Counted from the first letter of the stretch, positions 34,662 to 44,932 are shown. The stretch is 64,000 nt of DNA from Dyadobacter soli (GCF_900101885.1 NZ_FNAN01000022.1:94006-158005), one strand, 5' to 3'. The notes: generated from the sequence alone by a model not told the origin. Program-made: numbers and translations.

Positions 34662-35693
34662 ATGGCGAAGATAAAAAATAATCCGTTGGCTTCATTGAGC
34701 CTCTCGGGCTTGGGCAGTATTGAAGAGCAGTCGGTCGAAAAAGGACAAAAATTAGTTGCAAGGGCAGAAGTTGCCGTATCGACACCCTCGCTGGGCCCGC
34801 TGACAAAACTTCCGGGTACGTGGGTAGGAACAGGGTTCAATCTGATCGAGATCCCCAACATGAACCAGGCCAAGCCAGGCCCGCCCCCGCCGGACAAGTT
34901 CAAGATTATTCTGAATAACACGGCCGAAACACTGACCTTTTCTTCCATCGATGGCGAAATCATCAACCGCGGAAACGCGCAGGAAGATATCGCTTATCTG
35001 GGCTTGCATTATCTGCAACAGGTCAATGACGTGAACCTGCCCCAGGGACAGAATGGTATACACCTCGAAACGGGCCTGTTTCTCAACCTGCCCGATGGCA
35101 CAGACCCGCAGGTGAAGGAAAGTGTAGCGCGGCTCGGGTCGATTCCCCATGGTGACTCGCTGCTGGCACAGGGCAGTTTCTTTACTGTTAAAGGCGGGCC
35201 CCAGTTCGATGTACCTCCGGCGGATCCCACCCCGTTTTTTATCGTGGACGGAAAGCGGGTCAACGACACGAACCCGGAGTATCTGCGGTTGCTAAACGAA
35301 GCAGTGCCGCCCGCGGGGATTTCCAAAGATGTGATCATGAATCCTAACAATTTGCTCAAAGAGGCGATAAAGGGGCAAAATATCATTGAAACCATCGTGA
35401 TACTGCTCGATGCGAATCCTATTGAGGGCGTTTGTAATCCGGGTGCTATCTCACCAACTGGGGGCATTACCAACATTCCCTTTATCAATGTCAATGCGAA
35501 TGCAACGAGCCTGACCGCAATCTTCTGGATTGAAACGGTGCAGAACCCGGATGGTTCTACCTTTTTGCAATTGCAATACACGCAGACTGTAATTCTCGAT
35601 TTCCCTGTGTTTGGTCCGCCGCCTACCAATCCGGTGGTACCTATTAGCTGGCCACACATCAGTGTTGCCACGCTGCGGCTAAAAGATAACTGA
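34662..35693 (+). CDS. Lipocalin/nitrobindin-like protein, possibly haem-binding
   Basis: A 343-aa soluble protein. GPLTKLPGTWVGTGFNLIEIP starts a predicted beta-barrel like that of nitrobindin and related haem-binding lipocalins, which share a G-x-W-x-G-x-G start. Later segments VARLGSIPHGDSLLAQG, ETGLFLNLPDG and TAIFWIETVQNPDGSTFLQLQYTQTVIL are beta-rich. A conserved-looking RLGSIPHG contains a possible haem-ligand histidine. No signal peptide. It is embedded in the redox gene run; haem-binding is a guess from fold and context. Confidence 0.5.
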   Translation: MAKIKNNPLASLSLSGLGSIEEQSVEKGQKLVARAEVAVSTPSLGPLTKLPGTWVGTGFNLIEIPNMNQAKPGPPPPDKFKIILNNTAETLTFSSIDGEIINRGNAQEDIAYLGLHYLQQVNDVNLPQGQNGIHLETGLFLNLPDGTDPQVKESVARLGSIPHGDSLLAQGSFFTVKGGPQFDVPPADPTPFFIVDGKRVNDTNPEYLRLLNEAVPPAGISKDVIMNPNNLLKEAIKGQNIIETIVILLDANPIEGVCNPGAISPTGGITNIPFINVNANATSLTAIFWIETVQNPDGSTFLQLQYTQTVILDFPVFGPPPTNPVVPISWPHISVATLRLKDN

Positions 35694-35717
35694 TCCAACA
35701 CCAGACAATACAAACTT

Positions 35718-36446
35718 ATGGCAGACGCTAAACCTGTGCTGATGCACAGTACCTATTTCAATCTGGGGGCGAATAATACCCCGGATGTGGCCGAGGCCTA
35801 CATGGCCGAAGCAAGGGAATATCTTTCCAGCTCCAAAGGGATGGTCTCTTTCTGGATAGGCAAGAGGGCTACGGATATGAACAGGCCCGAGAACGACCTG
35901 GGGTTTGACATCGCAATGCACCAGGTATTCAGGGATGAAGATGCATTTAATCTTTATAATGGAAGCGACCCGAGGCACGACCAGTTTGTAGCGGATGTGA
36001 ACCGGTGGGCACCCAGTACTACCCGGCGCGTGATGGATAGTAACCTGACTAACCTGTTGATCGGCGGGAATGTATCGACGGCCCAGACTGTCGGCCCGGA
36101 CCGCAATTTTCCACAGAGCGTGTTTCACAGCCTTTATTTTTCACTGACGGATAAATCGCCCGGCAGCATCGAGAAATTCACCGGTATCTGCATAAAGTAC
36201 CTGTCCAGCCACCCGGGGATCGAGCTGTTTGCAACCGGCGGCCTGACCGACATTAAACGGGATGTTTCGGTGCGGAATTTCGATGTGGCTGTCAACATTA
36301 TTTATGATAGCAAAAAAGCGTATGATGACTATCTGCAAAGCCAGGAGCATCACGACTTTTTCCCGGCGACGGCCGGGATGATCGGGCAGACCTACATTTT
36401 TGACTCTTATCTGAAATATCAGTCAAAGGTCTATTCATTAATCTAA
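35718..36446 (+). CDS. Tandem dimeric alpha-beta barrel protein
   Basis: 242 aa made of two ferredoxin-like repeats of the stress-responsive A/B-barrel (Dabb) kind: HSTYFNLGANNTPDVAEAYMAEAREYL ... DIAMHQVFRDEDAFNLYNGSDPRHDQFV, and SLYFSLTDKSPGSIEKFTGICIKYL ... DVAVNIIYDSKKAYDDYLQSQEHHDFF. Each repeat has the histidine-containing hydrophobic pocket strand typical of such proteins. They include olivetolic-acid-cyclase-like enzymes and small haem or stress proteins. Substrate unknown. Confidence 0.78.
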   Translation: MADAKPVLMHSTYFNLGANNTPDVAEAYMAEAREYLSSSKGMVSFWIGKRATDMNRPENDLGFDIAMHQVFRDEDAFNLYNGSDPRHDQFVADVNRWAPSTTRRVMDSNLTNLLIGGNVSTAQTVGPDRNFPQSVFHSLYFSLTDKSPGSIEKFTGICIKYLSSHPGIELFATGGLTDIKRDVSVRNFDVAVNIIYDSKKAYDDYLQSQEHHDFFPATAGMIGQTYIFDSYLKYQSKVYSLI

Positions 36447-36477
36447 CCTAATACCCTATCAGCAATCTGTTAATACC

Positions 36478-37938
36478 ATGATCTCCACAGCAATTAATGA
36501 ATTATCACGTGAATTGAGCGGTTACATCGTGCAGGCCGGGGACGCTGAATACGAAGAAGCTATCCGCATCGACAATGGCCGCATTCAATTTAAGCCCCGC
36601 GCCATCATTTTTCCAGCCGTGATAGAAGATGTCAGGCTGGGTCTGAAATTCGCTGTCGCGCATAACCTCCCATTTTCGGTAAAAGGAGGGGGGCATAGCG
36701 CGGCGGGTTATTGCATGAACGAGGGGGGCATTGTGATGGCGATGAAAAATCTGAACAAGATCACATTCGACCCAAAGAAAGAAACCGTTACCGCGCAGAT
36801 GGGTGTGATCTGGTACGATGTTTACAAGTTCATGCAGGCAACCGGGACCGGCTTGATCCCGGTAGGAGGGGGATGCCCGACCGTCGCACCGCCCGGATTC
36901 ATGCTGGGCGGCGGGTATAGCTTTGTTTCCCGTTCCTATGGCATGAGCATCGATAACCTGATCAGCCTGAAAATCGTTACGCCTGATGGTGAAATGAGGC
37001 ATATCGGCGTGGAAAGTACGTCGAAGGACGATGTAGACCTTTTCTGGGCTTGCTGTGGAGGCGGTGGCGGGAATTTTGGTATTGTCACCGAAATGGAAAT
37101 GCGGGTGAGGAAGCCGTTTAGCGAGAAGATGCTCGTGGGGCAGATCCGCTATCCGCTGGAACACGCCGAGGACGTGCTGGGCTACTACAATGAATGGGTC
37201 GAGCGGATTCCGAACAGTATGGCCGTTTATGGTTTTATGGGAAACCAAAAAGACCTTGTGGATAAAACGACCAATGTAAAAGTACTGGGCCTCACACCGG
37301 TATTTAACGGAGATTATGCCGAAGGAATTGACTTGATTCAAGGGCTGTTAAAATTAAAGCCGATTAATGCAGATCTGTTCAATATGACCTTGCCGGAGTG
37401 GGAGTTTTACAATGGTTACACCACACGCGTGGCCGGGCGCAGCTCGTACATTCGCTCGACGATCCTTCCCAAAGGCGGAATGAACAATGATGTGGCCAAG
37501 GTAATCATCGATTCGATGACCCATGCGCCTTCACCGGACAGCTTCGCAGTTTGGACCCTGGCAGGCGGAGCCATTGAAGATGTGGCTTCCGACGCCACGG
37601 CCTACGTGCACCGGGACTGCCGCTTTGTACCCGAAATCAAATCGATATGGGACCTGGATAAGCCCGGCGATACCCTGAGAAATGTGGAATGGGCCTACGA
37701 ATTTTTTGAAAGGCTTTCCGAGGCAGGGAATGCGACTGGTGCCTATGTCAACTACATCGACCCTTTGCAGCATGATTGGGCGAGGATGTATTACGGGGAT
37801 AATTACGAAAGGCTGCTTTCCATCAAGAAAAAGGTCGATCCGCATAACTATTTCAATTTCCAGCAAAGTGTCGGCTCGCCATTCAATCCACCCAAAAAGT
37901 TGACCGACCTGAGCCCATTGAACCGGACTCAGCTCTGA
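36478..37938 (+). CDS. FAD-linked oxidase of the berberine-bridge-enzyme type, predicted bicovalent flavin
   Basis: 486 aa, PCMH-type FAD domain followed by a BBE C-terminal segment. His73 in KGGGHSAAGYCMN and Cys133 in VGGGCPTVAPPGFMLGGGYSF occupy the positions that form the 8-alpha-histidyl and 6-S-cysteinyl bonds to FAD in bicovalent oxidases. The C-terminal VDPHNYFNFQQSVG is the usual BBE ending. Such enzymes oxidise sugars, alkaloids and other secondary metabolites with O2 and release H2O2. No signal peptide. The H2O2 may link it to the peroxidases of the right-hand wing. Confidence 0.88.
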   Translation: MISTAINELSRELSGYIVQAGDAEYEEAIRIDNGRIQFKPRAIIFPAVIEDVRLGLKFAVAHNLPFSVKGGGHSAAGYCMNEGGIVMAMKNLNKITFDPKKETVTAQMGVIWYDVYKFMQATGTGLIPVGGGCPTVAPPGFMLGGGYSFVSRSYGMSIDNLISLKIVTPDGEMRHIGVESTSKDDVDLFWACCGGGGGNFGIVTEMEMRVRKPFSEKMLVGQIRYPLEHAEDVLGYYNEWVERIPNSMAVYGFMGNQKDLVDKTTNVKVLGLTPVFNGDYAEGIDLIQGLLKLKPINADLFNMTLPEWEFYNGYTTRVAGRSSYIRSTILPKGGMNNDVAKVIIDSMTHAPSPDSFAVWTLAGGAIEDVASDATAYVHRDCRFVPEIKSIWDLDKPGDTLRNVEWAYEFFERLSEAGNATGAYVNYIDPLQHDWARMYYGDNYERLLSIKKKVDPHNYFNFQQSVGSPFNPPKKLTDLSPLNRTQL

Positions 37939-37986
37939 AATGCGGAAGGTGTACCGCCGTACCAGGTTCATGTAAACCCTCAAAAA

Positions 37987-38865
37987 ATGCAGATCACGGA
38001 TATCATTATGGATTTCGACGGGACATGTACTGTAATCCCGGCTATTTACGAAGCGTTCCTCTCCGAGTACCTGGCGGGGTTGAATAATACCGTGTTTTCG
38101 GGTAGTCCGGTTTTGGCTGCTGAATGGAAGGAAGCCCTGGAAAAGGTGAAAACACATTCGCCGCAGGCACCGTGGACTATTGCCTTCGCTCCGGCTGCTC
38201 CTGCGGGTGCCGACCCGTATATACTATCCTTTGAGGCTGCCAGATACCTGTTGCAAAAGAAAAAGATACAAAAGGACATTCCACAAGAGGTATTCAAAAA
38301 TGCTTCCGATCGCTTTCCCGCGCCCTGGCGACCCGAAGCCCGGGAGGTTTTTGAAACCTTGTTGAGGAACAACATCAACATCACCTTTATCTCCAATTCC
38401 AGCTCGACAACGATCACAAATCGCTTGCTGAGCTTGTTTTCTGTTGAAAAACTCCCATTCGGAATAGCAGTAAAGAGCGATGCCGCCAAATTTCGGATAG
38501 CCGAATTGTCGTGGTATTCGGCTATCCCAACAGGTACAAGGGACTTGTTTCTCGCAGTTCCGCCAACTCATGAAGATCTCGGGATCGGCCGTCCGGTGTA
38601 CCTGCGGCGGGCGGCGTATTTCGAAGCCATTTGCGCTGCATTTAACAATGACCTGTCAAGATTGCCTACCACGGTTGTTTGCGGGGATATTTGGGAAATG
38701 GACCTGGCCTTACCGTATGCGCTTGGGGCAAATATCCATTTGATAGAAAGAGCATCGCCATTTGACACCTACGCCTATGAGCGAAAAGTGACTTTGCAGG
38801 ATGCTACACGTGGTAAAATCAGCAGCGACCTTCGCGGCTTGCTGGAATGGGTTAGGCATTTGTGA
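37987..38865 (+). CDS. HAD-superfamily hydrolase-like protein
   Basis: 292 aa with HAD motif I DFDGT (Asp9, Asp11), motif II ISNSSS (about 140), and a motif IV-like VVCGDIWEMDLALPYALGANI. A lysine for motif III is likely in AVKSDAAKFR. The N-terminal cap is unusually Pro/Ala-rich (APWTIAFAPAAPAGADPY). It closes the left wing and converges on the giant sensor gene, with 18 nt between stops. Substrate unknown. Confidence 0.82.
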   Translation: MQITDIIMDFDGTCTVIPAIYEAFLSEYLAGLNNTVFSGSPVLAAEWKEALEKVKTHSPQAPWTIAFAPAAPAGADPYILSFEAARYLLQKKKIQKDIPQEVFKNASDRFPAPWRPEAREVFETLLRNNINITFISNSSSTTITNRLLSLFSVEKLPFGIAVKSDAAKFRIAELSWYSAIPTGTRDLFLAVPPTHEDLGIGRPVYLRRAAYFEAICAAFNNDLSRLPTTVVCGDIWEMDLALPYALGANIHLIERASPFDTYAYERKVTLQDATRGKISSDLRGLLEWVRHL

Positions 38866-38883
38866 CGGTTAGGTAATGGCTGA

Positions 38884-41800
38884 TCAGTTGCTTTTCGGTG
38901 TCTTTTCGAACATGGCAAAGAATTTCAAAGCGGCAGGAACGGAAATGGTAAGTACCGACAGGTATTTCAGGAGGGTCTCATAAGCTTCTTGCTGGGACGC
39001 GAAGAGAAATGTAAATATGGCTACAATTAAAATTGTCAGGGGAATCCTGAGGCTATTCCATGTGCCGTTGTCTCTTATTTGACTCCGGATTTTCAATACC
39101 TCACTGGTACCGATTGCGGTAAGGATAAAGTGACGAAATCCGGTGTTGAAAATACTCAACCTGCCATCGTCCTGTCGGATAAGCCCTTTACGGATCAGCA
39201 GTGTCAGATTGTAATCGTCGTACGGATTGACCAATCCGTCTTCTGCCAGGTCATACAATATAAACTTCTCCTCCTTGGTGAGCGACTGCCAGAGACTCAT
39301 GTAATAATAGTGTGCGGTTATCTCCATTTTAAAGGCCAGCGAATCACCGTTGAGATTTTCCGGCTGTTTTCCGGGCAATTTTTTCAAAGTCGCGCGTGTC
39401 GGATTTAGCATGTCATTCAGGAATTTACTAAACCGCATTTCCGAAGTGAGGCTTTTCTCCCAGGCTGGGATTGAAATTCTGCTTAGTTTGTTGGTATCGA
39501 TGAGCCCTTTGACGATAATCCTGAAATGACTAAGCAATACGTGCCACCTTTCCAGATCGTGTTCGGGCAATCTTTCTCCCGCTGGCTTTTTGCTTTCGAG
39601 TTGATTCAGCGATTCGAGAAAAGTAACCGGATGTACCGTTGAAATGATGATGATTTTGCAATCGGTTCTTTGGTTTATGCTTTCCAGGAAATTTAGTTTT
39701 ATCCTGTTCGTATTGACATTATGAAGGTCATATTCGAAGTGGTTTACAATTATCAACTTATGACGATCGTTCGCCGCATTGGCGCGGATTCCCAACCAAT
39801 CTTTGTCAGTTTTTGCGTCGGCTTCATTGTCCGGGATCATCAGCATATCTGCAATGTAGGCACTCGCGGGTGAGAGAAAATTCCCTTTGAGAATCAGCAT
39901 TTGGTTGTTCAATCCTCTGATCCGACCATTATTAATGTCCTGCTCAATCCGTTCGAGAATGCATGAACCCCATGGGCCGATCATGAATAGGCTGGCATTC
40001 AGTTTGTTGTCCCAAAGTAGTTGCTGGTCTATGCTATCCCATCCGGTTTGCTTTGGCAGATTGAGCGCGAACAATTTCCTTATAACCCGATGCAGCAGGA
40101 AGACAAATAAAATTACCGCCCCGACGAAAATGCACCAGTAGGAAAATCCCTTCCAGTCAAATGCATTATTTCTAAGGATACCAGGCAGTCGGTAATTCAC
40201 AGATGCGGTTGCCAAACGCACGGGAGCAGCACCTTCTTCCGGAAAAGTGGTTGAAGTAATACCGCCCTCGTATAGTGTATAGCCGAGTCCTTTTTGAGCC
40301 CCTGCGTATTGTATTGCATGATCATAATGGATAAAACCGCTGAATTTTTCAAGCAACCATTTTGCGGGTACTTCGATTTGGGATTTATGCATGCCCGAAT
40401 AATCTGAATCGGTTATCCAGACTCCGTCGTAAAACAGATTGACACCTTTCATGAACGGCGTAGTAATGCGGCGTTTTACGAATTCATCGTGGAATTGCCT
40501 GTGGCGGTAAGCGCCGATCAACGAGGATTCATAATTGTATGCAGAAATAAAAAAGAAAGCTACGGGTAAGGCACTCATGATGACAAGACGAGTAGATACC
40601 ATCGCTGTAAAACAGTGGCTCAAATGTGTACGCCTTGCTATCAGGATCAATAGCCGCCTTTGCCTGAACTGGGAAATAAGCTTTGTATAAACTACAAAAA
40701 AGGCACCCGTAATTAATCCGAAATACAGGAAGTAGTAAAAACTCGTATTCGCGATTGCGGCAACCGTGATGAGCGCTGCGATACCCCAGAGCGTCTGTAC
40801 CGCTTTCTTTTTTTGCAGTAATTTATCGTTTTCTGTTTTGAAGTAGCTCTTTTTATATTGGCTATTCAAGAATATAGAACTGGCTGTTGCAGCAAGAAGC
40901 AGAATAAAAACGGACTGCATGAAGGGGGCAATACGGTAAAACAGGAGTAGCAAAAGTATGATGAAACAATTGAAGCCGAAAACGATCAAATACCGTGGCC
41001 TGAATCTCATACTGGGCCCAAGCCATGTAATATCGAAATAATGCTTTTTGAGAAAGCTCGGCCGTTGATAAAGCAGGTAGATGACGAGAAAATGTACAAC
41101 GAGGAAAATAAAGAAGAGGAGCAACAGTGTGAAAGTGAATACGAAAACTTTTGTGTCCCGTACGGAAGCGAAGCCGGTATCGTCAAAAATAACCATGAAA
41201 TAGGGCAGGTCTCTAAACGGGGATATGTACACGTCAGAGGGATTCCCGCTGTATTTGGCGCGCATTGAAACATCTTCACTTCCGGAGAGCGCTTCACGAA
41301 GCAAAGTAGCATCTGCAAACTCTTCGATAAGGTTTTCGTTTAGGTTTTTAAAGGGATTAGAGTGGTATAGTACGTTTCCTGCACGATCGATTATTGCGAA
41401 AGTAAAACCTGCCGGCAACAGGGGGTTAGTTACGCTTTTGGGGTTGAATGCGATTGCCGCGTAAGAAGCCGAATTTTTGGACGGGACGGATGTAGATACC
41501 ACAGTTACGAAGCTTCCGGTTGTCCAGGAGACGACTTGTTCAAGGCCAAAACAAGGAAGTTTCGGGTTTTTCAGGCAATAGGGGCGGTTTTCGGCCAACT
41601 GCTTGTAGTAGCTGCGGTCGGCATAATTTCCCAATGGAGTATTTTTTCTTTTGTTGCGGTTGTACAGTTCCTTGCCAGAACGGTCGAGCCAAAAAACTTC
41701 CGCCGCATCCAACGCAGCTAAAATCCGCGGTATCGAATCAAATGCGGGCGTGACCAAACCCGCATTGGCCACCAGGGAATCAATTTTGGAAAGCCCGTTC

Positions 41801-42804
41801 AACGCCTTAACGATATCCGATTCGAACGCAGTTTTCAGGCCATTCGCCAGATTCCTGCTGCTAATTTTTTGCGAGCCGTCCTCCGGCCGCATCGGGGCAT
41901 TGTAATTCAAGAACGCGAATGTCAGAAAAGCAATCAGGAGAAGTGCTGAGACAAATGCGAAAAGCCCGTCAAACACGGTTAATCTATCCTGATTACCAAT
42001 ATGGTATAGCTTTATCCATGGAAGTGTGAGAATAACAGCGAGCACAGCAACGAGCATTGATACCACAACATTTTCGGGCAGTCCGGTTTTTAAATGCTGG
42101 TATTTTTGCTTTTGTAATAGCCCCGCCACGATCACCGAATGACTTGGTCCCAGCTTAACTTTTTGCAGGAACATTTTATAATCGGTACTTCCCAGACGGA
42201 TGTTGCGGACGGATTTTTCCTGGAATGGCGTGCAAGCTTTTTGTAGTGAATCTTCACAAAGTTCGATGATCCCGGATGAAAATGTCTGATAAATGATTTT
42301 ACCTCCATCTGCGATGATCAGATAATCGTCAAATGCTTCCTTTGAAAGTAAGGGCTCGATAAATGCCGGAAGCTTATAGCTCATGTTGATACATAAACCG
42401 AAGTTTTGAAAACCTATTTCCACTGTTTCGCCATTAGATATAATATACCTCACGCTGTCACGCTTTGCGGAATCTGGCTCGATTGGAGATAGTTTAAAGT
42501 TGTTTTTTGGGAGTGAATCGATGTAGATATTGACGCTATCAGAGTTCTTATTAAGCGCGTGTGCAGCGAGGAGTTGGCTCATCAGGTTGACCGAGTTGTC
42601 AATTTTCTTGTTGATGTTTCGATCGATATTCTGGATCGCCCGGAAACGCATCGCCTCCACGTTCCGCTGATTGGAAGGAATGTAGACAAATGAGTAGAGC
42701 GCTCCTGTGACAAGTATAAAAATGATTGTCACCAATATGATGATCTGCTTTCGATCAAATGAGAAAAAACTCGATAGCGAAAATGGTGTTGTTTCCCGAT
42801 CCAT
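38884..42804 (-). CDS. Giant multi-TM sensor-like protein with degenerate P-loop NTPase and winged-helix-like domain
   Basis: 1306 aa; I recognise the overall type but no named family. Layout: TM at 20-42, an external sensory domain to about 245, two TM helices (247-265, 278-299), a second external domain at 300-550 with Cache-like features (DRSYYKQLAENRPYC, TFAIIDRAGNVLYHS, DVYISPFRDLPYFMVI), about six further TM helices (552-756), a third external segment (760-885), TM 888-905, then a cytoplasmic part. That part holds a P-loop-like SLFMIGPWGSCILERI lacking the Lys-Thr, a Walker-B-like HKLIIVNHFEYDL, a sensor-1-like CKIIIISTVHP, a winged-helix-like SLTKEEKFILYDLAEDGLVN...LLIRKGLI, and two last TM helices. 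It diverges from HK1 across one palindromic operator. Confidence 0.8.
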   Translation of the reverse strand: MDRETTPFSLSSFFSFDRKQIIILVTIIFILVTGALYSFVYIPSNQRNVEAMRFRAIQNIDRNINKKIDNSVNLMSQLLAAHALNKNSDSVNIYIDSLPKNNFKLSPIEPDSAKRDSVRYIISNGETVEIGFQNFGLCINMSYKLPAFIEPLLSKEAFDDYLIIADGGKIIYQTFSSGIIELCEDSLQKACTPFQEKSVRNIRLGSTDYKMFLQKVKLGPSHSVIVAGLLQKQKYQHLKTGLPENVVVSMLVAVLAVILTLPWIKLYHIGNQDRLTVFDGLFAFVSALLLIAFLTFAFLNYNAPMRPEDGSQKISSRNLANGLKTAFESDIVKALNGLSKIDSLVANAGLVTPAFDSIPRILAALDAAEVFWLDRSGKELYNRNKRKNTPLGNYADRSYYKQLAENRPYCLKNPKLPCFGLEQVVSWTTGSFVTVVSTSVPSKNSASYAAIAFNPKSVTNPLLPAGFTFAIIDRAGNVLYHSNPFKNLNENLIEEFADATLLREALSGSEDVSMRAKYSGNPSDVYISPFRDLPYFMVIFDDTGFASVRDTKVFVFTFTLLLLFFIFLVVHFLVIYLLYQRPSFLKKHYFDITWLGPSMRFRPRYLIVFGFNCFIILLLLLFYRIAPFMQSVFILLLAATASSIFLNSQYKKSYFKTENDKLLQKKKAVQTLWGIAALITVAAIANTSFYYFLYFGLITGAFFVVYTKLISQFRQRRLLILIARRTHLSHCFTAMVSTRLVIMSALPVAFFFISAYNYESSLIGAYRHRQFHDEFVKRRITTPFMKGVNLFYDGVWITDSDYSGMHKSQIEVPAKWLLEKFSGFIHYDHAIQYAGAQKGLGYTLYEGGITSTTFPEEGAAPVRLATASVNYRLPGILRNNAFDWKGFSYWCIFVGAVILFVFLLHRVIRKLFALNLPKQTGWDSIDQQLLWDNKLNASLFMIGPWGSCILERIEQDINNGRIRGLNNQMLILKGNFLSPASAYIADMLMIPDNEADAKTDKDWLGIRANAANDRHKLIIVNHFEYDLHNVNTNRIKLNFLESINQRTDCKIIIISTVHPVTFLESLNQLESKKPAGERLPEHDLERWHVLLSHFRIIVKGLIDTNKLSRISIPAWEKSLTSEMRFSKFLNDMLNPTRATLKKLPGKQPENLNGDSLAFKMEITAHYYYMSLWQSLTKEEKFILYDLAEDGLVNPYDDYNLTLLIRKGLIRQDDGRLSIFNTGFRHFILTAIGTSEVLKIRSQIRDNGTWNSLRIPLTILIVAIFTFLFASQQEAYETLLKYLSVLTISVPAALKFFAMFEKTPKSN

Positions 42805-42905
42805 TTTTGTTAAAGTTTAGGAGGATTAGCAAAAAGCGTGTAAACGCATAGCTCAAAGTTCGGGACATTCTGATCTATGCTAAATCCTTGACTAATACGA
42901 TATTG

Positions 42906-42925
42906 TATCCTAAAATTTAAGGATA
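42906..42925 (+). promoter_or_regulatory. Palindromic operator A, upstream of HK1
   Basis: TATCCT-N8-AGGATA, ending exactly 55 nt before the HK1 ATG and 102 nt upstream of the divergent giant sensor gene. Similarity to site B extends to the preceding TACGAT-x-TTG. A further half site TATCCT lies at about 42947-42952. Confidence 0.7.
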
Positions 42926-42979
42926 TTGATTCTTTGTAAATAGGGGTATCCTGGGTAAGTTTGCTTAAAGCCTCCTCCT

Positions 42980-44932
42980 ATGAAAAAACTGCTACTGATT
43001 TTACCGCTTTTGTTGCGCATATGTTATGCCCAGCTCCCGGCCATTGATAGTTTGAAGCAAGAACTAATGGTTGTGAAGCGACAGCCTAAGGGGTTCGCCA
43101 CGGACACGCTCCAATGTAACATCTTGACTGCTGTCATGAAGGCCTATGTGGATGTGGATATAGATTCCGCTTCGCATTATAACCAACAGCTGATGGCACT
43201 CAGCGAAAAACCGGGATTGGAAAAGCACTTACTTTATGCCTATCAGTATGCGGGCTATCTTTATCAGGTGCGGGGGGATTATCATCAAAGTATACGTTTT
43301 CATTATAAGGCGTTGCCTGTTGCCGAAAAACTAGGGGAATACACACGAATGGCGGCTTCGTATGGCTGGCTCGCTCACGCGTATACAAGTCTCAAAGAAT
43401 TCGATAAGGCCGCGAAATTTTGCGAACAGGGGCTTTCCCTCTTGCGCAAACACCCCGATTCTTATGTACAGGCATCTATACTTAATGTCCAGGGGGCGAT
43501 TTACCGGCAGCAAGGGAAATTGAAACAGGCGCTTAAAGTAAATATGGAACTTTATGAGCTCGCGCGTAAGGATGGTCATATGTGGTATGAGGCGCAGGGA
43601 TTGCATGCAATCGGCTGGGTTTACAAGGAAATGAATGACATGCCGCAGGCACTGGAATATTTCGGAAATGCACTTGCGTTGGCGCGCAAAACAAGAAGTG
43701 TAGATTTGGAGGGAAGTATCCTACTCAACATCAGTAACCTGTATTTCAGACAAAGCAAATGGAAAGAGTCTCTTGCCTACTGCAATATCGCCCTGGAAAC
43801 GGCCCGGCGCGTAGGTAACAGCAGTATAGAAGCGGAAGCTTTTGAGACGTTGTATAAAATATTCAAACAAATAAAAAGGCCAGCCGAGGCGCTTCGCTCG
43901 TACGAAAGTTTTGTTCAATTGAAGGATAGCCTGTCGAAAGAGAAAACCGATCATCGGATCGAGTCATTAAAGGCACAATATGACAATGTTCAGAAAACCA
44001 GTGAACTGCAAAAGAAGCAGGTGGAGCTGTTGGATAATCAACGAACCCGCAACGGGTTGTTTATTGGAATCGTTTCTGTGCTGGTCATAGCCTCCGTGCT
44101 TTTTTGGAATAACAGCAGGTTACAGGCAAAAAACGAGCTGATAAACGGACAAAAGGCGTTGTTGGAGATTGCACGGGAAGAGCTTGCCGACGTGAACAAA
44201 ACACTTGAAACACGTGTGGAAGAACGAACGGAAGAGCTGCTTGTAGCAAACCTTGAGCTGTTGAGGAAAAACAACGAAATCAAAGAGGCGCTTTTTAAAG
44301 GGCAAACTATTGAACGCAAGCGGGTGGCAATTGAATTGCACGACAATCTCAGCAGTTTACTCAGCGCCGTCAATATGACAATGCAGCATATCGATCCCAA
44401 AAATTTATCCGAGTCCGAGCAGTCGGTTTACGAAAACGTCAGATACCTGGTCCGTAATGCGTATGCCGAGGTCCGTAACATCTCTCATAATATCCTTCCT
44501 CCTGAATTGGAAAAGGACGGCCTCGTCATGACGCTGGCCTCCTTGGTCGGGAAATTGAACCAAAATTCGCCGTTGCAATTCTCCCTGATGATTTCAGACC
44601 TGGATGATCGGCTCCCTGTCGAGATCGAATTTAACGTTTACAGTATCGTGTTTGAACTGATAAACAACGTCATCAAACATGCCCAGGCTTCGGTAGTGAC
44701 GATCAGTCTGCGCCGGACAGATTCGGGTGTCGACATCGCCGTAACCGACGACGGGATTGGCATGGCGAAAAGCCAGGAAAAAAGGGGAGTAGGGCTGCAA
44801 AATATTCAGACCCGGCTGGAATCACTTGGCGGAACATTTACCAATAGTGCTCCTATCGGAAAGGGAACCAGGGTGGCCATTGAAATTCCCATTGAAACGA
44901 TCAGCTTCAATGGGAATCCGTTAAACTCCTGA
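42980..44932 (+). CDS. TPR-containing sensor histidine kinase HK1 (NarX/DesK-type)
   Basis: A 650-aa membrane kinase. A signal peptide (1-17) exports an N-terminal domain of about eight TPR-like helix pairs (60-340: YAYQYAGYLYQVRGDYHQSIRFHYKAL and repeats). A TM helix (357-377) is followed by a coiled coil (380-445) and a HisKA_3 domain with phospho-acceptor His454 in RVAIELHDNLSSLLSAVN. The HATPase domain has an N-box INNVIKHA (561-568) and DDGIGM (590-595). Such kinases pair with NarL-type regulators; one is encoded 1.3 kb away. It is a paralogue of HK2, carries the same operator at the same distance, and converges on small gene 1 with an 11-nt gap. Confidence 0.93.
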   Translation: MKKLLLILPLLLRICYAQLPAIDSLKQELMVVKRQPKGFATDTLQCNILTAVMKAYVDVDIDSASHYNQQLMALSEKPGLEKHLLYAYQYAGYLYQVRGDYHQSIRFHYKALPVAEKLGEYTRMAASYGWLAHAYTSLKEFDKAAKFCEQGLSLLRKHPDSYVQASILNVQGAIYRQQGKLKQALKVNMELYELARKDGHMWYEAQGLHAIGWVYKEMNDMPQALEYFGNALALARKTRSVDLEGSILLNISNLYFRQSKWKESLAYCNIALETARRVGNSSIEAEAFETLYKIFKQIKRPAEALRSYESFVQLKDSLSKEKTDHRIESLKAQYDNVQKTSELQKKQVELLDNQRTRNGLFIGIVSVLVIASVLFWNNSRLQAKNELINGQKALLEIAREELADVNKTLETRVEERTEELLVANLELLRKNNEIKEALFKGQTIERKRVAIELHDNLSSLLSAVNMTMQHIDPKNLSESEQSVYENVRYLVRNAYAEVRNISHNILPPELEKDGLVMTLASLVGKLNQNSPLQFSLMISDLDDRLPVEIEFNVYSIVFELINNVIKHAQASVVTISLRRTDSGVDIAVTDDGIGMAKSQEKRGVGLQNIQTRLESLGGTFTNSAPIGKGTRVAIEIPIETISFNGNPLNS

